This document shows positions 9,655 through 18,702 of a stretch of 64,000 nt of DNA, in pieces. The DNA lies in the NCBI GenBank assembly GCA_018432235.1, contig JAHDLO010000018.1, forward strand, positions 1 to 64,000, written 5' to 3'. Within the stretch, counting starts at the first letter, position 1, and each line of letters starts with the position of its first letter. Both the position numbers and the translations under genes were made by a program. Source of the DNA: Clostridiaceae bacterium (GTDB lineage: Bacteria > Bacillota > Clostridia > Peptostreptococcales > Natronincolaceae). The notes beneath the pieces are model-generated. The model was not told the DNA's origin. It searched no databases and saw only the letters and a list, made by a program, of their open reading frames with translations.

Positions 9655-9849
9655 ATGGAGGAATTTTCCACTATATCAGTTGAAGAAATCACAAAGCAGG
9701 ATATGCTGCTTATAATTAAGGCCCTGGAATACACCGGTGAAAATACAAAGATTCATTCCTTCATAGAGCTGAAAAATGCAATGGTCAAGCAGTTAAGTCT
9801 TTTAACTAACACCAGTGAAGAAGAGCTCTTGACACACCTTCAGAAATAA
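9655..9849 (+). CDS. Small acidic protein, unknown
   Basis: A 64-residue soluble, mostly helical and acidic protein with no membrane segment and no family I recognise. It is well supported as a gene: a strong AGAAAGGAG site lies 9 nt upstream of ATG and a terminator follows about 25 nt past the stop. It stands alone between two minus-strand genes. Confidence 0.7.
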   Translation: MEEFSTISVEEITKQDMLLIIKALEYTGENTKIHSFIELKNAMVKQLSLLTNTSEEELLTHLQK

Positions 9850-9870
9850 AGTGCAGACCACATCGTCTTT

Positions 9871-9900
9871 AAAGCCCCGCCATTTGGCTAGGGGTTTTTT
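9871..9900 (+). terminator. Terminator between convergent genes
   Basis: The hairpin AAAGCCCCGCC / GGC-ta-GGGGTTTTTT (9871-9900) has a 4-nt loop, a 2-nt bulge and six T on the plus strand. It ends the 64-residue gene and touches the stop of the convergent gene at 9903. Confidence 0.8.
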
Positions 9901-9902
9901 AA

Positions 9903-11039
9903 TTATTTCACAAATGTATAGCTCCCCGTTTTCCCTGCTATCTCAACTATAGTGTAGGGGCCCCTCTCCTCTTTACCAACCACCCTGATATGATTCAGTA
10001 TCGGATGCTTCAGCGTCTGACCGACAGGCAGCTGGAAAGCATCTAAAAACCTTGTATTTTCGTAGGCCTTCTTGTCTATTTCATAGTCTCTGATTCTAAC
10101 AATATAATCCCCCATACTATTAATAAAGCCCCAATCCTTAAGCCGACAATTATCGACAGGCAGCTCCTTTAGGTTTATACCCCATAGCCCATGGGCTATG
10201 GCAATGGCTTCTCTATGATATCCTCCTTCAACTGGATTTGGACACAGTTCAACGGCTTCCTGAAGGCAATTATAATAATGCAAAGCTGTTATAAGCACAC
10301 GCATACTATCCCATTCCCTCAAATCAAGCCATTCCAGCTCTCCCTTTATCGCCCTGTCTAAAGCCATAAGGTAATCAATTTTTTCTCTTTCAAATTGAAT
10401 TAAGTATTTCTGTGGTAGAATGCCTAATCCTTCTCCCTCCAGCTCCTGAAGCTTAAGCCCCATTAAATATAGCTTCAGCCCCTCAATCAGCTGCTGAAGC
10501 TCCGCCGAGGCATCCAGTAAAAGATTAACAAGCCTTGCAAATAACAGAGCAGTGATTAATACCTGTGGATGCCTATTTAAAAACAAAATCTGCTTGTAAA
10601 GCTCTTGGATACCACTGCTATTATTTTTATTTGCCAGTATAATGCTGAGGATTCTTGAAAGGCCATAGCCTCTTCTATCCTGCCAATAGATGCCTGATTT
10701 TTGGAAGGCTTCTCCCTCTTTGACTTTGGCAATAATTTGCTGAGGGCTACCATGTCTATAGTAAAGCCAATACCTAAGCTCATCGGCCAAACGTAAATAA
10801 TCGACGGTTACACGGTTATTTTCTTTTATATCCCTAAGGGACTTTGTCTGTATCAATAAAAGCTCTGTTAAATCACTCCATTGTCCCAGCGGCTGATTTA
10901 AGGTAAGACCTTCCCTAAGCTCATGCTTAAAGGGTTTCAGCTCAAAACCATCTACAGGATTATTTTCATAGGCAAAGCCTAAGGCATCACCATATATCGT
11001 CATTATAAAGCAGTTCTTAAGTTTTTGATCAATTGACAT
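9903..11039 (-). CDS. Divergent ADP-ribosylglycohydrolase-fold protein
   Basis: A 378-residue protein of the ADP-ribosylglycohydrolase (DraG) fold, all-helical and normally using two Mg2+ ions to remove ADP-ribose. The order of landmarks is kept: GDALGFAYE near residue 20, GQWSDLTELLL near residue 53 (canonical enzymes have a T-D-D-T metal-ligand block here), RRGYGLSRI, and an HREAIAIAHGLWGI segment. The second metal-binding aspartate of the usual TDDT is replaced, so catalysis may be altered or lost. I chose the ATG at 11039 because AGGGGTG lies 5 nt upstream; a longer frame reaches 11069. No obvious operon partner. Confidence 0.65.
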   Translation of the reverse strand: MSIDQKLKNCFIMTIYGDALGFAYENNPVDGFELKPFKHELREGLTLNQPLGQWSDLTELLLIQTKSLRDIKENNRVTVDYLRLADELRYWLYYRHGSPQQIIAKVKEGEAFQKSGIYWQDRRGYGLSRILSIILANKNNSSGIQELYKQILFLNRHPQVLITALLFARLVNLLLDASAELQQLIEGLKLYLMGLKLQELEGEGLGILPQKYLIQFEREKIDYLMALDRAIKGELEWLDLREWDSMRVLITALHYYNCLQEAVELCPNPVEGGYHREAIAIAHGLWGINLKELPVDNCRLKDWGFINSMGDYIVRIRDYEIDKKAYENTRFLDAFQLPVGQTLKHPILNHIRVVGKEERGPYTIVEIAGKTGSYTFVK

Positions 11040-11138
11040 TTTTACACCCCTAATTGATGAAGAATACATATCTATGTTATATAAATTTTAGACAATATAC
11101 AAGCTTTAATTAATCCCCGCTATACGCAAGCGTCGCCC

Positions 11139-11163
11139 AAAAAAGCCCCTAGCTGTAGAGGCT
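11139..11163 (-). terminator. Terminator downstream of argS
   Basis: A hairpin with arms at 11144-11150 (agcccct) and 11157-11163 (agaggct), one G-U pair, followed on the minus strand by six T. It lies about 65 nt past the argS stop. Confidence 0.75.
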
Positions 11164-11228
11164 ATATATCCTAAACTGCAACAAGCACAGTAGGATTAAG
11201 CACACAGCCAAGGGCTTTATTAAGTCTA

Positions 11229-12929
11229 TTACATTCTCTCTGGTGCCTTTATCCCTAAAAGATATAATCCGGTAAACAGCACCTGCTTTGTAGCATATAC
11301 CAAGGCCAGTCTTGCCTTTTTAACAGCCTCATCCTCTACTAGAATGGAATGGTCATGGTAAAAGCGATTGAAGGCCTGAGCAACATCGATGATATGTCTT
11401 GTGATTATTGAAGGCTCATTTTTTCTCTGGGCATCTAAAATAGCCTCTGGAAATTGATATATTTCCTTTATTAGAGCCATAGATATGTCATCGGTTAATA
11501 CAGCGGCATCGAAGTTATCGTCAACCTCTACACCAGCTCTTCTTAGTACACTGCTGGCCCTAGCATGGGTGTATTGAACATATGGCCCTGTTTCACCTTC
11601 AAAGCTGAAGGCAGTCTCCCAGGAGAAGGATATATCCTTGATTCTATTATTGCTTAAATCATTGAATATAACAGCTCCAATGCCCACCTCTTTAGCAATT
11701 TCCTCCTTGTTTTCCAGCTCAGGATTCTTTTCTTTGATTATCTCACTTACTCTTTCAACGGCTCCGGTTAAAACCTCCTCAAGTAGAACAACATTACCCT
11801 TTCTGGTTTGTATTCTTCTACCCTCGTGGCTGACCCTACCGAAGGGAATATGGATTAAATCCTTTGCCCATTCATGCTGCATAAGTTCGATTACCTTAAA
11901 CCATTGGGCAAAGTGCAGATTTTGTGAGTAATCGGTTACATAGAGGCATTTGTGGAAATCAAAGGTGTTTTTACGATATACCGCTGCTGTAATATCTCTT
12001 GTGGCATATAATGTGCTGCCATCCTTCTTTTGAACCAGACAAGGAGGCATATTGAACTCAGTTAGATCCACAAGCGTAGCGCCTTGGCTTTCCTGCAGCA
12101 GTGCCTTATCCTTCAGCTCCTGAATGATCGCATCCATCTTATCGTTATAGAAGCTTTCACCCGAATAATAGTCAAATTCCACATCCAACTGAGCATATAC
12201 CTTCTTTAGCTCCTTAATCGTCTCTGAGCTGAACCATTGCCATAGGGCCAATGCCTCTTCATCACCATTTTCCATCCTTGTGAACCAGCTTCTTGCTTCA
12301 TCCTCCAGCTCAGGCTTAGCCTCCGCCTCATCATGGAATTTAACATAAAGGTCCAACAGTGTTTTGATTGGCTCCTTCTCAATTTCTTCCTTGTTGCCCC
12401 AGTTGTTGTAGGCAACTATCACCTTACCGAACTGAGTTCCCCAGTCGCCAAGGTGATTTATACCAATACAATTATAGCCTAAAAATTCATATATACGATA
12501 AAGTGAGTTCCCTATAACAGTTGAACGCAAATGCCCAACGTGAAAGGGCTTTGCTACATTGGGTGCTGAATAATCGATGCATATATTTTTACCTAACCCC
12601 AATTCCTGTGAGCCATATTTGTCCTTTTGGTTTATAACCGCTTTAATAATTTCCTTTGCATAGGTGCCTCTGTCTACATAGAAGTTCAAATAGCCGCCTT
12701 CATTTTTTACCGATGCAAACTCTTCGGATAATAATAGCTTTTCTGCCAGCTCCTGAGCAATCATATTAGGTGCCTTCCTGAAAAGCTTTGCCAGCTTAAA
12801 GCATGGAAAGGCGAAGTCTCCCATTTCAGGATTCGGCGGAAGCTCAATCATTCCCAGTAGCTCCTCCTGATTAAGCTCTTGAATATTCTCTGATAAAAGC
12901 TGACTTAATTTTACTTTAAAATCAATCAT
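11229..12929 (-). CDS. argS: Arginyl-tRNA synthetase
   Basis: A class I aminoacyl-tRNA synthetase of 566 residues charging tRNA-Arg in the cytoplasm. Family features in order: the N-terminal additional domain, the HIGH-type motif in APNVAKPFHVGHLRSTVIGN (about residues 118-137), the DWGTQFG block, the GRVSHEGRRIQTRKGNVV segment occupying the KMSKS region (ArgRS often lacks a canonical lysine there), and the C-terminal DALR anticodon-binding domain with YTHARASSVLRRAG. Length matches the family. It is preceded by a T-box leader, so expression should rise when tRNA-Arg is uncharged. Confidence 0.97.
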   Translation of the reverse strand: MIDFKVKLSQLLSENIQELNQEELLGMIELPPNPEMGDFAFPCFKLAKLFRKAPNMIAQELAEKLLLSEEFASVKNEGGYLNFYVDRGTYAKEIIKAVINQKDKYGSQELGLGKNICIDYSAPNVAKPFHVGHLRSTVIGNSLYRIYEFLGYNCIGINHLGDWGTQFGKVIVAYNNWGNKEEIEKEPIKTLLDLYVKFHDEAEAKPELEDEARSWFTRMENGDEEALALWQWFSSETIKELKKVYAQLDVEFDYYSGESFYNDKMDAIIQELKDKALLQESQGATLVDLTEFNMPPCLVQKKDGSTLYATRDITAAVYRKNTFDFHKCLYVTDYSQNLHFAQWFKVIELMQHEWAKDLIHIPFGRVSHEGRRIQTRKGNVVLLEEVLTGAVERVSEIIKEKNPELENKEEIAKEVGIGAVIFNDLSNNRIKDISFSWETAFSFEGETGPYVQYTHARASSVLRRAGVEVDDNFDAAVLTDDISMALIKEIYQFPEAILDAQRKNEPSIITRHIIDVAQAFNRFYHDHSILVEDEAVKKARLALVYATKQVLFTGLYLLGIKAPERM

Positions 12930-12963
12930 TTTATTTTACCTCCCAAAATATAATATCAAAAAC

Positions 12964-13185
12964 AAAAAACTCCCGTCCCTATATTAAGAGACGAGAGAAT
13001 ATCCCGTGTTACCACTCTTCTTGGTATAAATACCCACTCTATTCCGGATAACGGCGGAAACCGTATGACCCTACTTAATTCAGGCATATTCTCAGAGGTG
13101 CGCTTCAATACAGCATTGTGTCAAACTTCCACCAACTTTGACTCGCTAAAACAATAGTTGCATTTACTTTCCTCTTCATAGAAGT
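12964..13185 (-). promoter_or_regulatory. T-box riboswitch, argS leader (specifier CGC)
   Basis: On the minus strand, 5' to 3': a Stem I start GAAGAGGAAAGTA (near 13180), the distal Stem I block AGCGAG...GGTGGAAG (about 13120-13147), a specifier region GAAGCGCACCTCTGAG with an apparent Arg codon CGC at 13100-13102, the T-box antiterminator sequence GTGGTAACACGGG (13003-13015), and a terminator stem CTCTCGTCTC/GGGACGGGAG followed by six T (12964-12997). This is the classical uncharged-tRNA-sensing transcription attenuator. CGC is assigned by position relative to the conserved ACCTCTGAG and by the argS context. Confidence 0.92.
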
Positions 13186-13271
13186 AATATTTTCTTTGCA
13201 AATTAATATATCATATATTTTCGCATGAAGCAATGAATTTATACATAAAAATGGAATTTTCTTGTGTATAG

Positions 13272-14276
13272 CTATTTTTTATTTATAGTTACGCTTCCAA
13301 CCTCGGTCCGCAAGGTGATTTTACCCCCACCATCGCCTATAGTACCAGTTAAAATACCTTTTTGTGAGTATACGTCCTTCAATTGTAGATTGGTTTCTAT
13401 ACTTCCGATTGAGGTTTTAGCATCCAGCTTAAAGGCATAATCCTCCTGCAAATCAACCTGTATGGACCCTGTCTTACTGCTAAAATTATAGCTGCTACCT
13501 TCAGCCAAGCCGGCACTAACCTTAATAGAGCCGGTGGAGGATTCCAGTATTGTATCTCCTGTCAGCTTGCCGCCATAAATTTCTATGCTGCCGGTGGAGG
13601 TTTTAGCTCTACCCACCAACTGAGTATTATCCAATTTGATGCTGCCGGTGCTGGTGTTAATATTCACCTCTTTTGCTGACGAGTTACTGATTTTTATTTC
13701 TCCAACGCTGATATTTGATTTAATATAATCGACATCAAGCCCCACAAGCTCAGCCGCTCCTACACTGTTTTCAATGTATACCTCCTTTACACCACTAGGA
13801 ATAAATATTTCAAAAGCGACGGCTCTATTTCTAAAAATATTCTCTAAATCCTTAGTCATACTTACTGCTATTTCAAGTTTATTGTTATTTTCCTTGATAG
13901 CTACAGTAATACTCTCCATTGCTTTATTAATCTCCGCCTCAAAGGCATTACGGCTTTTTACCTTTTTCTCATAGTTTACTGTTAAATCTGATGAGGTTCC
14001 CTCGTAGATTTTTACGACGCCAACCTTATTATCGATGCTCAGACTGAGGATATCAGAGCTAAAGACCTCCGAAAACCCTTCAACACGATCATATTGATCC
14101 GCAAAGGCAAGATCTTCACCAAATTCAGCTATTTCAGTAACCTTATCCTTTACCTTATCAAGGTTATTTCTAAGCTGACTGTTTAAATCGTCCACCTCTA
14201 TAGTACAGCCCATCATAGATACTGTCATTATTATACACAAACCCAAACCCAAAAGCTTTGATGTCCTATTTATCAT
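13272..14276 (-). CDS. DUF4097-type beta-helix lipoprotein
   Basis: A 334-residue secreted lipoprotein: an N-terminal signal (about residues 8-22) ends in a lipobox MMGC with the lipidated Cys at about residue 24. The C-terminal half contains regularly spaced strand repeats of the form S-T-G-S-I-x (STGSIKL, STGSIEI, STGSIKV, KTGSIQV, SIGSIET), the pattern of the DUF4097 putative adhesin/beta-strand repeat family. These domains often accompany envelope-stress or regulatory systems, but no such partner is adjacent here. The biological role is unknown. Confidence 0.8.
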   Translation of the reverse strand: MINRTSKLLGLGLCIIMTVSMMGCTIEVDDLNSQLRNNLDKVKDKVTEIAEFGEDLAFADQYDRVEGFSEVFSSDILSLSIDNKVGVVKIYEGTSSDLTVNYEKKVKSRNAFEAEINKAMESITVAIKENNNKLEIAVSMTKDLENIFRNRAVAFEIFIPSGVKEVYIENSVGAAELVGLDVDYIKSNISVGEIKISNSSAKEVNINTSTGSIKLDNTQLVGRAKTSTGSIEIYGGKLTGDTILESSTGSIKVSAGLAEGSSYNFSSKTGSIQVDLQEDYAFKLDAKTSIGSIETNLQLKDVYSQKGILTGTIGDGGGKITLRTEVGSVTINKK

Positions 14277-14556
14277 TTACCTATACCTCCTATATTTCTA
14301 ATCACATCTAATGTTTGCTACCTTACGGTGAATCAAGGCATTAATTACGAAGCTTCATATTTATATACGAGGTATGGTTTTCTTTGTCTGTGGTGATTTT
14401 TTTTATAAAGATTATCATATAATGTAGAACAAAAGTGGCTTCGCCACGTTTGTTTTCCAGGGAACCCATGCGTTCTCTAGGACGCTTCGCCTTCGGTCAC
14501 CTCACTGTCTCGGTGCCGCTCGTAGCTTAGTGCCACTTGTTCGTGGCACCACTCGC
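14277..14556. other. Intergenic region with two short hairpins
   Basis: Non-coding. The first ~150 nt are AT-rich. From about 14430 the base composition becomes more GC-rich and contains two perfect short hairpins: GTGGC-ttc-GCCAC (about 14435-14447) and GTGCCAC-ttgttc-GTGGCAC (about 14530-14549). It runs directly into a dispersed repeat at 14557. No ORF with a ribosome binding site is seen. Confidence 0.5.
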
Positions 14557-14638
14557 CTCTCCTTGTTTTAATAAGGGGTGATGCCCCCCCTTAACAACCC
14601 CCCATATCATAGGGAAATAAAAGAACTTTCCTATGATA
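14557..14638 (+). repeat. Dispersed ~80-bp repeat, copy A
   Basis: This 82-bp stretch recurs in inverted orientation at 32552-32632 with only a few differences. It begins CTCTCCTT, contains AAGGGGTGATGCCC and AACAACCCCCCATATC, and ends in a near-palindrome whose arms ATATCATAGG / CCTATGATAT (14604-14613 and 14630-14639) can form a hairpin. There is no coding potential. It looks like a non-autonomous mobile or REP-like element. Confidence 0.85.
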
Positions 14639-14640
14639 TC

Positions 14641-14684
14641 AAAAAAATGGGAGCTATACCATGTCTTTAACATGAATAGCTCCC
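14641..14684 (-). terminator. Terminator after the GerMN lipoprotein gene
   Basis: An 8-bp perfect stem GGGAGCTA/TAGCTCCC (14649-14656 with 14677-14684), extended by an inner CATG/CATG pairing, is followed on the minus strand by seven T (14641-14647). It starts 10 nt past the stop at 14694. Confidence 0.9.
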
Positions 14685-14693
14685 TGCTGTTTT

Positions 14694-15275
14694 TTACTTA
14701 TCTGCGTAGAAATCCATTATAAATTCATAGTCACCGCTGACATCAACACCTCTAAGATTAGTTACGGGGCTGCCCTCCACTAAAATTGCTACGGTCTCTA
14801 TATCTGAAAAGGTGGTTAGCGTATTTACAATAGCAGCTATTGCAATCTTCACATCCTCTTGAGTCCCCTTCATATTCTGCTGAAATTCCTTGGACAGGTC
14901 TACGGTCACCTTGCCACTCTGCTTAGTAACAGATAATACCTTCGTATCTGCAGGTATAGGATTAGTGAGGTCTGTAACCCCCTTCTGCTTAATCAATTCC
15001 TCTAATACGAAGAATTCAAGACTTTTTTCTGCTATACGAGGATCATTGCTCTTAATACTATAGGCATCGGAAAAAATATAGGGTAGCTCCTTATGTCTTA
15101 AGTAAAGAACATAGGTTAACTCCTCCACTTCCTTCTCGTCTTCCTCCGGTATGATATTTCCTGACTCCTCTGGCGGCTGGTTATCCAAATCATCAGCCTT
15201 TACCTCCTTCTTACAGGCGGTAATGGAAAGCACCATAAGCAGTGCCAGTATTAATAATGTTATTTTTTTTATCAT
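14694..15275 (-). CDS. GerMN-domain lipoprotein
   Basis: A 193-residue lipoprotein: a signal peptide ending in a SITAC lipobox (Cys at about residue 20), an acidic linker, then one GerMN (sporulation and spore germination) domain with the family strand pattern LRHKELPYIFSD, PADTKVLSVTKQSGKVTVDLSKEF, IAAIVNTLTTF and VAILVEGSPV. GerM-type proteins act at the spore or cell envelope. The ATG at 15275 is preceded by AGGAGGGGG; a longer frame to 15317 would place this ribosome site inside the coding region. It is 71 nt downstream of the DUF523 gene and may be co-transcribed. Confidence 0.85.
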   Translation of the reverse strand: MIKKITLLILALLMVLSITACKKEVKADDLDNQPPEESGNIIPEEDEKEVEELTYVLYLRHKELPYIFSDAYSIKSNDPRIAEKSLEFFVLEELIKQKGVTDLTNPIPADTKVLSVTKQSGKVTVDLSKEFQQNMKGTQEDVKIAIAAIVNTLTTFSDIETVAILVEGSPVTNLRGVDVSGDYEFIMDFYADK

Positions 15276-15346
15276 TTGTCCCCCTCCTTCTATAATATAA
15301 TTACCCAAAATTTTCACTATAAACTTAATGTGCTTTGCAAAATAGG

Positions 15347-15802
15347 TTACCTGATATTGCTTATATCCTCCTCAGTCAAAACCACTATACCATTTTTCTT
15401 CAACAGTGCTGCCGTCACACCATCTCCTACCTTTTTCAGACCAGAAAAGCTGCCATCATAGATTAATCCACAGCCACAGGAAGGGCTTCTGGCCTTTAAT
15501 ACGGCCCTCTCTATGTCCATTTGCTGCGCCAGCCTTAAGGTCTCCTCTGCCCCCTTTAGGAAGGCGGCTGTTACATCCTTTCCTTCCTTGGTGACTACCC
15601 TTGCATGTCCTACTAATACATCTATGCCTTCACCACCCTGGATTTCAGCTGGTGCTCTGGGGGTTGTAAGTCCCCCCAACTGCTCCGGACAGACAGGCAC
15701 AATCCCCTCAGCCGACAGCTGTTCCAAAAGCGCATTAGAGCGGTTATTCCCCCCATCATATCTGCAGTTTATACCCAACAAGCATCCGCTTACCAATATC
15801 AT
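15347..15802 (-). CDS. DUF523-family protein
   Basis: A 151-residue cytoplasmic protein of the DUF523 family, recognised from the start MILVSGCLLGINCRYDGGNN, the VPVCPEQLGGLTTPRAPAE block and AVLKARSPSCGCGLIYDG. Conserved cysteines (about residues 7, 13, 37 and the SPSCGCG pair) suggest metal or Fe-S binding, but the biochemical function is not established. It starts 14 nt after the end of mutS2 and is probably in the same transcript. Confidence 0.9.
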   Translation of the reverse strand: MILVSGCLLGINCRYDGGNNRSNALLEQLSAEGIVPVCPEQLGGLTTPRAPAEIQGGEGIDVLVGHARVVTKEGKDVTAAFLKGAEETLRLAQQMDIERAVLKARSPSCGCGLIYDGSFSGLKKVGDGVTAALLKKNGIVVLTEEDISNIR

Positions 15803-15816
15803 AAAAACACCTCTAG

Positions 15817-18198
15817 CTACTTTATTTCAACTACTGTTACACCTGCTCCGCCTTCTCCGTACTGCCCTGGGCGATAGCTCTTGACATGTCTATGCTTTTT
15901 TAAAAGCTGCTTTATCCCTGCACTCAATACACCGGTACCGATGCCATGAATTATAGTGACTGGTGAGTAGCCTGCCAGATAGCAGTCGTCTAAAAACTTG
16001 TCCATCGCCAGCGTGGCCTCTTCCAGATTGAAGCCACGAATATCCAGCTCTCTTCTCAAGCCTTCCGACTTGCTCTTCAGAATTTTTCCCACGCCTGTGG
16101 ATTTGGTTTCAGTCTTGGCCTTAACTCTTTCTAAATTAGATGCCTTCATACTAATCTTCATTATTCCCACTTGAATCAGCACATCACCATTGGCATCCTC
16201 CGGCGATACAACATAGCCTTCCTGATCTAAGGAAAGAATCTTTACCGCCTCACCTGCCTTCAGATTCTTAGGCGGCTTTCGATTCACCTGTGTAAACAGC
16301 TGCTCACCAAGGTCACCGCCAAGGCTGTCCATTTTATTAGAGAGCTTCTTCTTGGACTCCTCTATCCTTCGGTTCATTTCCTTTTCCTCAAGCTCCAGCT
16401 TCATTTCCCTCAGATTACTAATTATTTCCTCTGCCTCGGCCTTTGCTTCCTTTAAAAGCTTTTGAGCCTCTCTTTTAGCCTCACGGATTAGCTTGTCCTT
16501 CTGCTCCTCCACCTGCTGTCGCTTCTTGTTATACTCATCCAGCAGACGGTCAGCCTCATCCCTGGCTTTTTTAGCCTCCAGTAACTCTTTTTCAGTGGTG
16601 CTCCTGTTTCTTTCAATGTTCTGCAGCAAATCCTCAAAATGGATATTTTCAGTTGATATGAATTCCTTTGCTGAATATATCAGCTCATCCTTTAGCCCAA
16701 GCTTTCTGGATATCTCGAAGGCGTTGGATTTCCCCGGAACACCTATCAAAAGCTTGTAGGTTGGTCTAAGGGTTTCTACATCAAACTCCACTGAAGCATT
16801 TTCTATTTCCTTGTTTACAAGGGCATACTGCTTTAGCTCACTATAGTGGGTGGTGGCAATAACCCTAGTATTTAAATATCTCAAATCCTCAAGGATAGCC
16901 ATTGCCAACGCTGCACCCTCAGTAGGGTCTGTCCCTGCCCCCAGCTCGTCGAATAATACAAGCGAATTAGGTGTAACCTCCTCTAGTATTGTAACTATAT
17001 TCGTCATATGGGAGGAGAAGGTACTTAAGCTTTGCTCTATACTTTGCTCGTCCCCTATATCGGCAAATACCTGATCGAAAACCGTCATCTTTGTGCCATA
17101 ATCAGCCGGTACATGCAAACCACTCTGGGCCATCAAACAAAGCAGGCCCACAGTTTTTAAGGTAACGGTTTTACCGCCTGTGTTTGGCCCCGTAATAACC
17201 AGAACATGAAATTCATCCCCCAGCCACACGGTATTGGCCACCACCTCATTCGTCTTCAACAAGGGATGTCGAGCATTTTTTATGTATAGCTTCCCTTCCT
17301 TATTCATCACAGGCTCTATTGCCTGCATATCATTGGCAAGCTTTCCCTTTGCAAACATAAAATCCAACTGCTGCAATAGGCTTTGATTTGCCTTTATCTC
17401 TGTACCCCTCTCGGCAATCATTGCTGAAATTTCCATCAATATCCGCTCTATTTCAACTCTTTCCTTCAGCTTAAGCTCCTTCAGCTGGTTATTCAGCTCC
17501 ACCACCACCATCGGCTCTACAAACAGGGTTGCACCACTGGAGGATTGGTCGTGTATTAGTCCGGGAATGCTCTGCCTATGCTCCTGCTTCACCGGTACCA
17601 CATAACGATCCTGTCGCATTGTGATAATGGCGTCCTGAAGATACTTTTGATTGGCATTGGAAGAAACTATGCTGTTCAGCTTATTTCTTATAGCATCATT
17701 TTTGGATAATATCTGCCTTCTGATGTTTCTCAGCTCAGGACTGGCATTATCCGAAAGCTCTGTTTCACTAAGTATGCAGTTATCTATTTTTTCTTCAATT
17801 TCCCTAAAGGTGTTTAGGCCTTCTGTCATCCCCTCAATGATTGGAAACCTTTTGTCGGTATTGTCGTTTTTAAAGAAGTTCTTGAGTCTCCTGGCAACCG
17901 CCAAAGTCTCCTTCAGATGCAAAAGCTGACCCGGGTCCAAATAGGAGCCTATTTCAGTTCTTTTCACCAGATGTATCACACTATGTATGCCACCAAGGGG
18001 TACATTTCCCCTTTGAAATAGAATAGCCTGTGCCTCACTGGTTTCCTTAAGCCTTTGATTTATTTCGGAATAATCTGTTTGAGGCTTCAGCTCCTCTGCC
18101 AGCTCTCTTCCAAGAGAGGAGGTGCATTTTTCAGCCAATTTATCTATTATTTTACCATACTCAAGAACCCTTAAGCTTTTTTCATTCATAGTCTTCAC
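15817..18198 (-). CDS. mutS2: Endonuclease MutS2
   Basis: A 793-residue MutS2: an N-terminal core/lever region, a MutS-type ATPase with Walker A GPNTGGKT (about residues 337-344), Walker B LVLFDELGAGTDPTEG, a long basic coiled coil (about residues 510-630), a KOW-like region and a C-terminal Smr nuclease domain (LDIRGFNLEEA, IIHGIGTGVL). It lacks the MutS mismatch-recognition domain and is known in Firmicutes for suppressing homologous recombination or rescuing collided ribosomes. The length is normal. Confidence 0.96.
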   Translation of the reverse strand: MKTMNEKSLRVLEYGKIIDKLAEKCTSSLGRELAEELKPQTDYSEINQRLKETSEAQAILFQRGNVPLGGIHSVIHLVKRTEIGSYLDPGQLLHLKETLAVARRLKNFFKNDNTDKRFPIIEGMTEGLNTFREIEEKIDNCILSETELSDNASPELRNIRRQILSKNDAIRNKLNSIVSSNANQKYLQDAIITMRQDRYVVPVKQEHRQSIPGLIHDQSSSGATLFVEPMVVVELNNQLKELKLKERVEIERILMEISAMIAERGTEIKANQSLLQQLDFMFAKGKLANDMQAIEPVMNKEGKLYIKNARHPLLKTNEVVANTVWLGDEFHVLVITGPNTGGKTVTLKTVGLLCLMAQSGLHVPADYGTKMTVFDQVFADIGDEQSIEQSLSTFSSHMTNIVTILEEVTPNSLVLFDELGAGTDPTEGAALAMAILEDLRYLNTRVIATTHYSELKQYALVNKEIENASVEFDVETLRPTYKLLIGVPGKSNAFEISRKLGLKDELIYSAKEFISTENIHFEDLLQNIERNRSTTEKELLEAKKARDEADRLLDEYNKKRQQVEEQKDKLIREAKREAQKLLKEAKAEAEEIISNLREMKLELEEKEMNRRIEESKKKLSNKMDSLGGDLGEQLFTQVNRKPPKNLKAGEAVKILSLDQEGYVVSPEDANGDVLIQVGIMKISMKASNLERVKAKTETKSTGVGKILKSKSEGLRRELDIRGFNLEEATLAMDKFLDDCYLAGYSPVTIIHGIGTGVLSAGIKQLLKKHRHVKSYRPGQYGEGGAGVTVVEIK

Positions 18199-18702
18199 CT
18201 CATAATATATCTGATATGCATTTATTGTTATTTAAGAGGAAATACCACATTATCAGGGGCGTGCATAATCATTCCCACCCCACAGTATAATAGCCTCATT
18301 TCATTATTGTACCACAAAATGGATTTTTAAGTCTATCAAAGCTGTACAGAGGCTAGTCAAAATATGAAGGACGTCTGCTTTTCGTCGTACAGGATAATTA
18401 TTCCTTCAATACTATGACTCAAAAACAGCTTATAATGTTCCATACCCAGCAAAGGTCAACCACAAAGCTTCAGAGTATCATTATTCATGTAAATGCAAAA
18501 TAGCAGAGAATCAATGAAATACATCGATTCTCTGCTATCAATATTATTATTACCCTAGCGTCTGAGTTCTTTCTTGAGAACTCACAAATAGTTTTCATCA
18601 CGAAAATGTCCTAAAAAGAATGCAAGATATGGCTTGTTCATTACGTATTTGAAGGCTCTTGCTCCTCTTTATCCACAATCTACTATTCACTAGTACTGGC
18701 TC
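18199..18702. other. Intergenic region between bipA and mutS2
   Basis: About 500 nt without a supported gene. It contains the hairpin listed at 18490-18537 and otherwise AT-rich sequence. I see no tRNA, riboswitch motif or repeat shared with the rest of the window. Confidence 0.5.
18490..18537 (-). terminator. Strong hairpin, probable bipA terminator
   Basis: A perfect 12-bp inverted repeat, TAGCAGAGAATC (18501-18512) with GATTCTCTGCTA (18526-18537), 13-nt loop, is followed on the minus strand by ATTTTGCATTT. It lies 165 nt past the bipA stop; the T tract is interrupted, so termination is likely but not certain. Confidence 0.6.

Noticed and set aside
14430..14556. A structured non-coding RNA gene
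   Set aside because: Two short hairpins are present, but no promoter, terminator or known RNA family motif could be matched.
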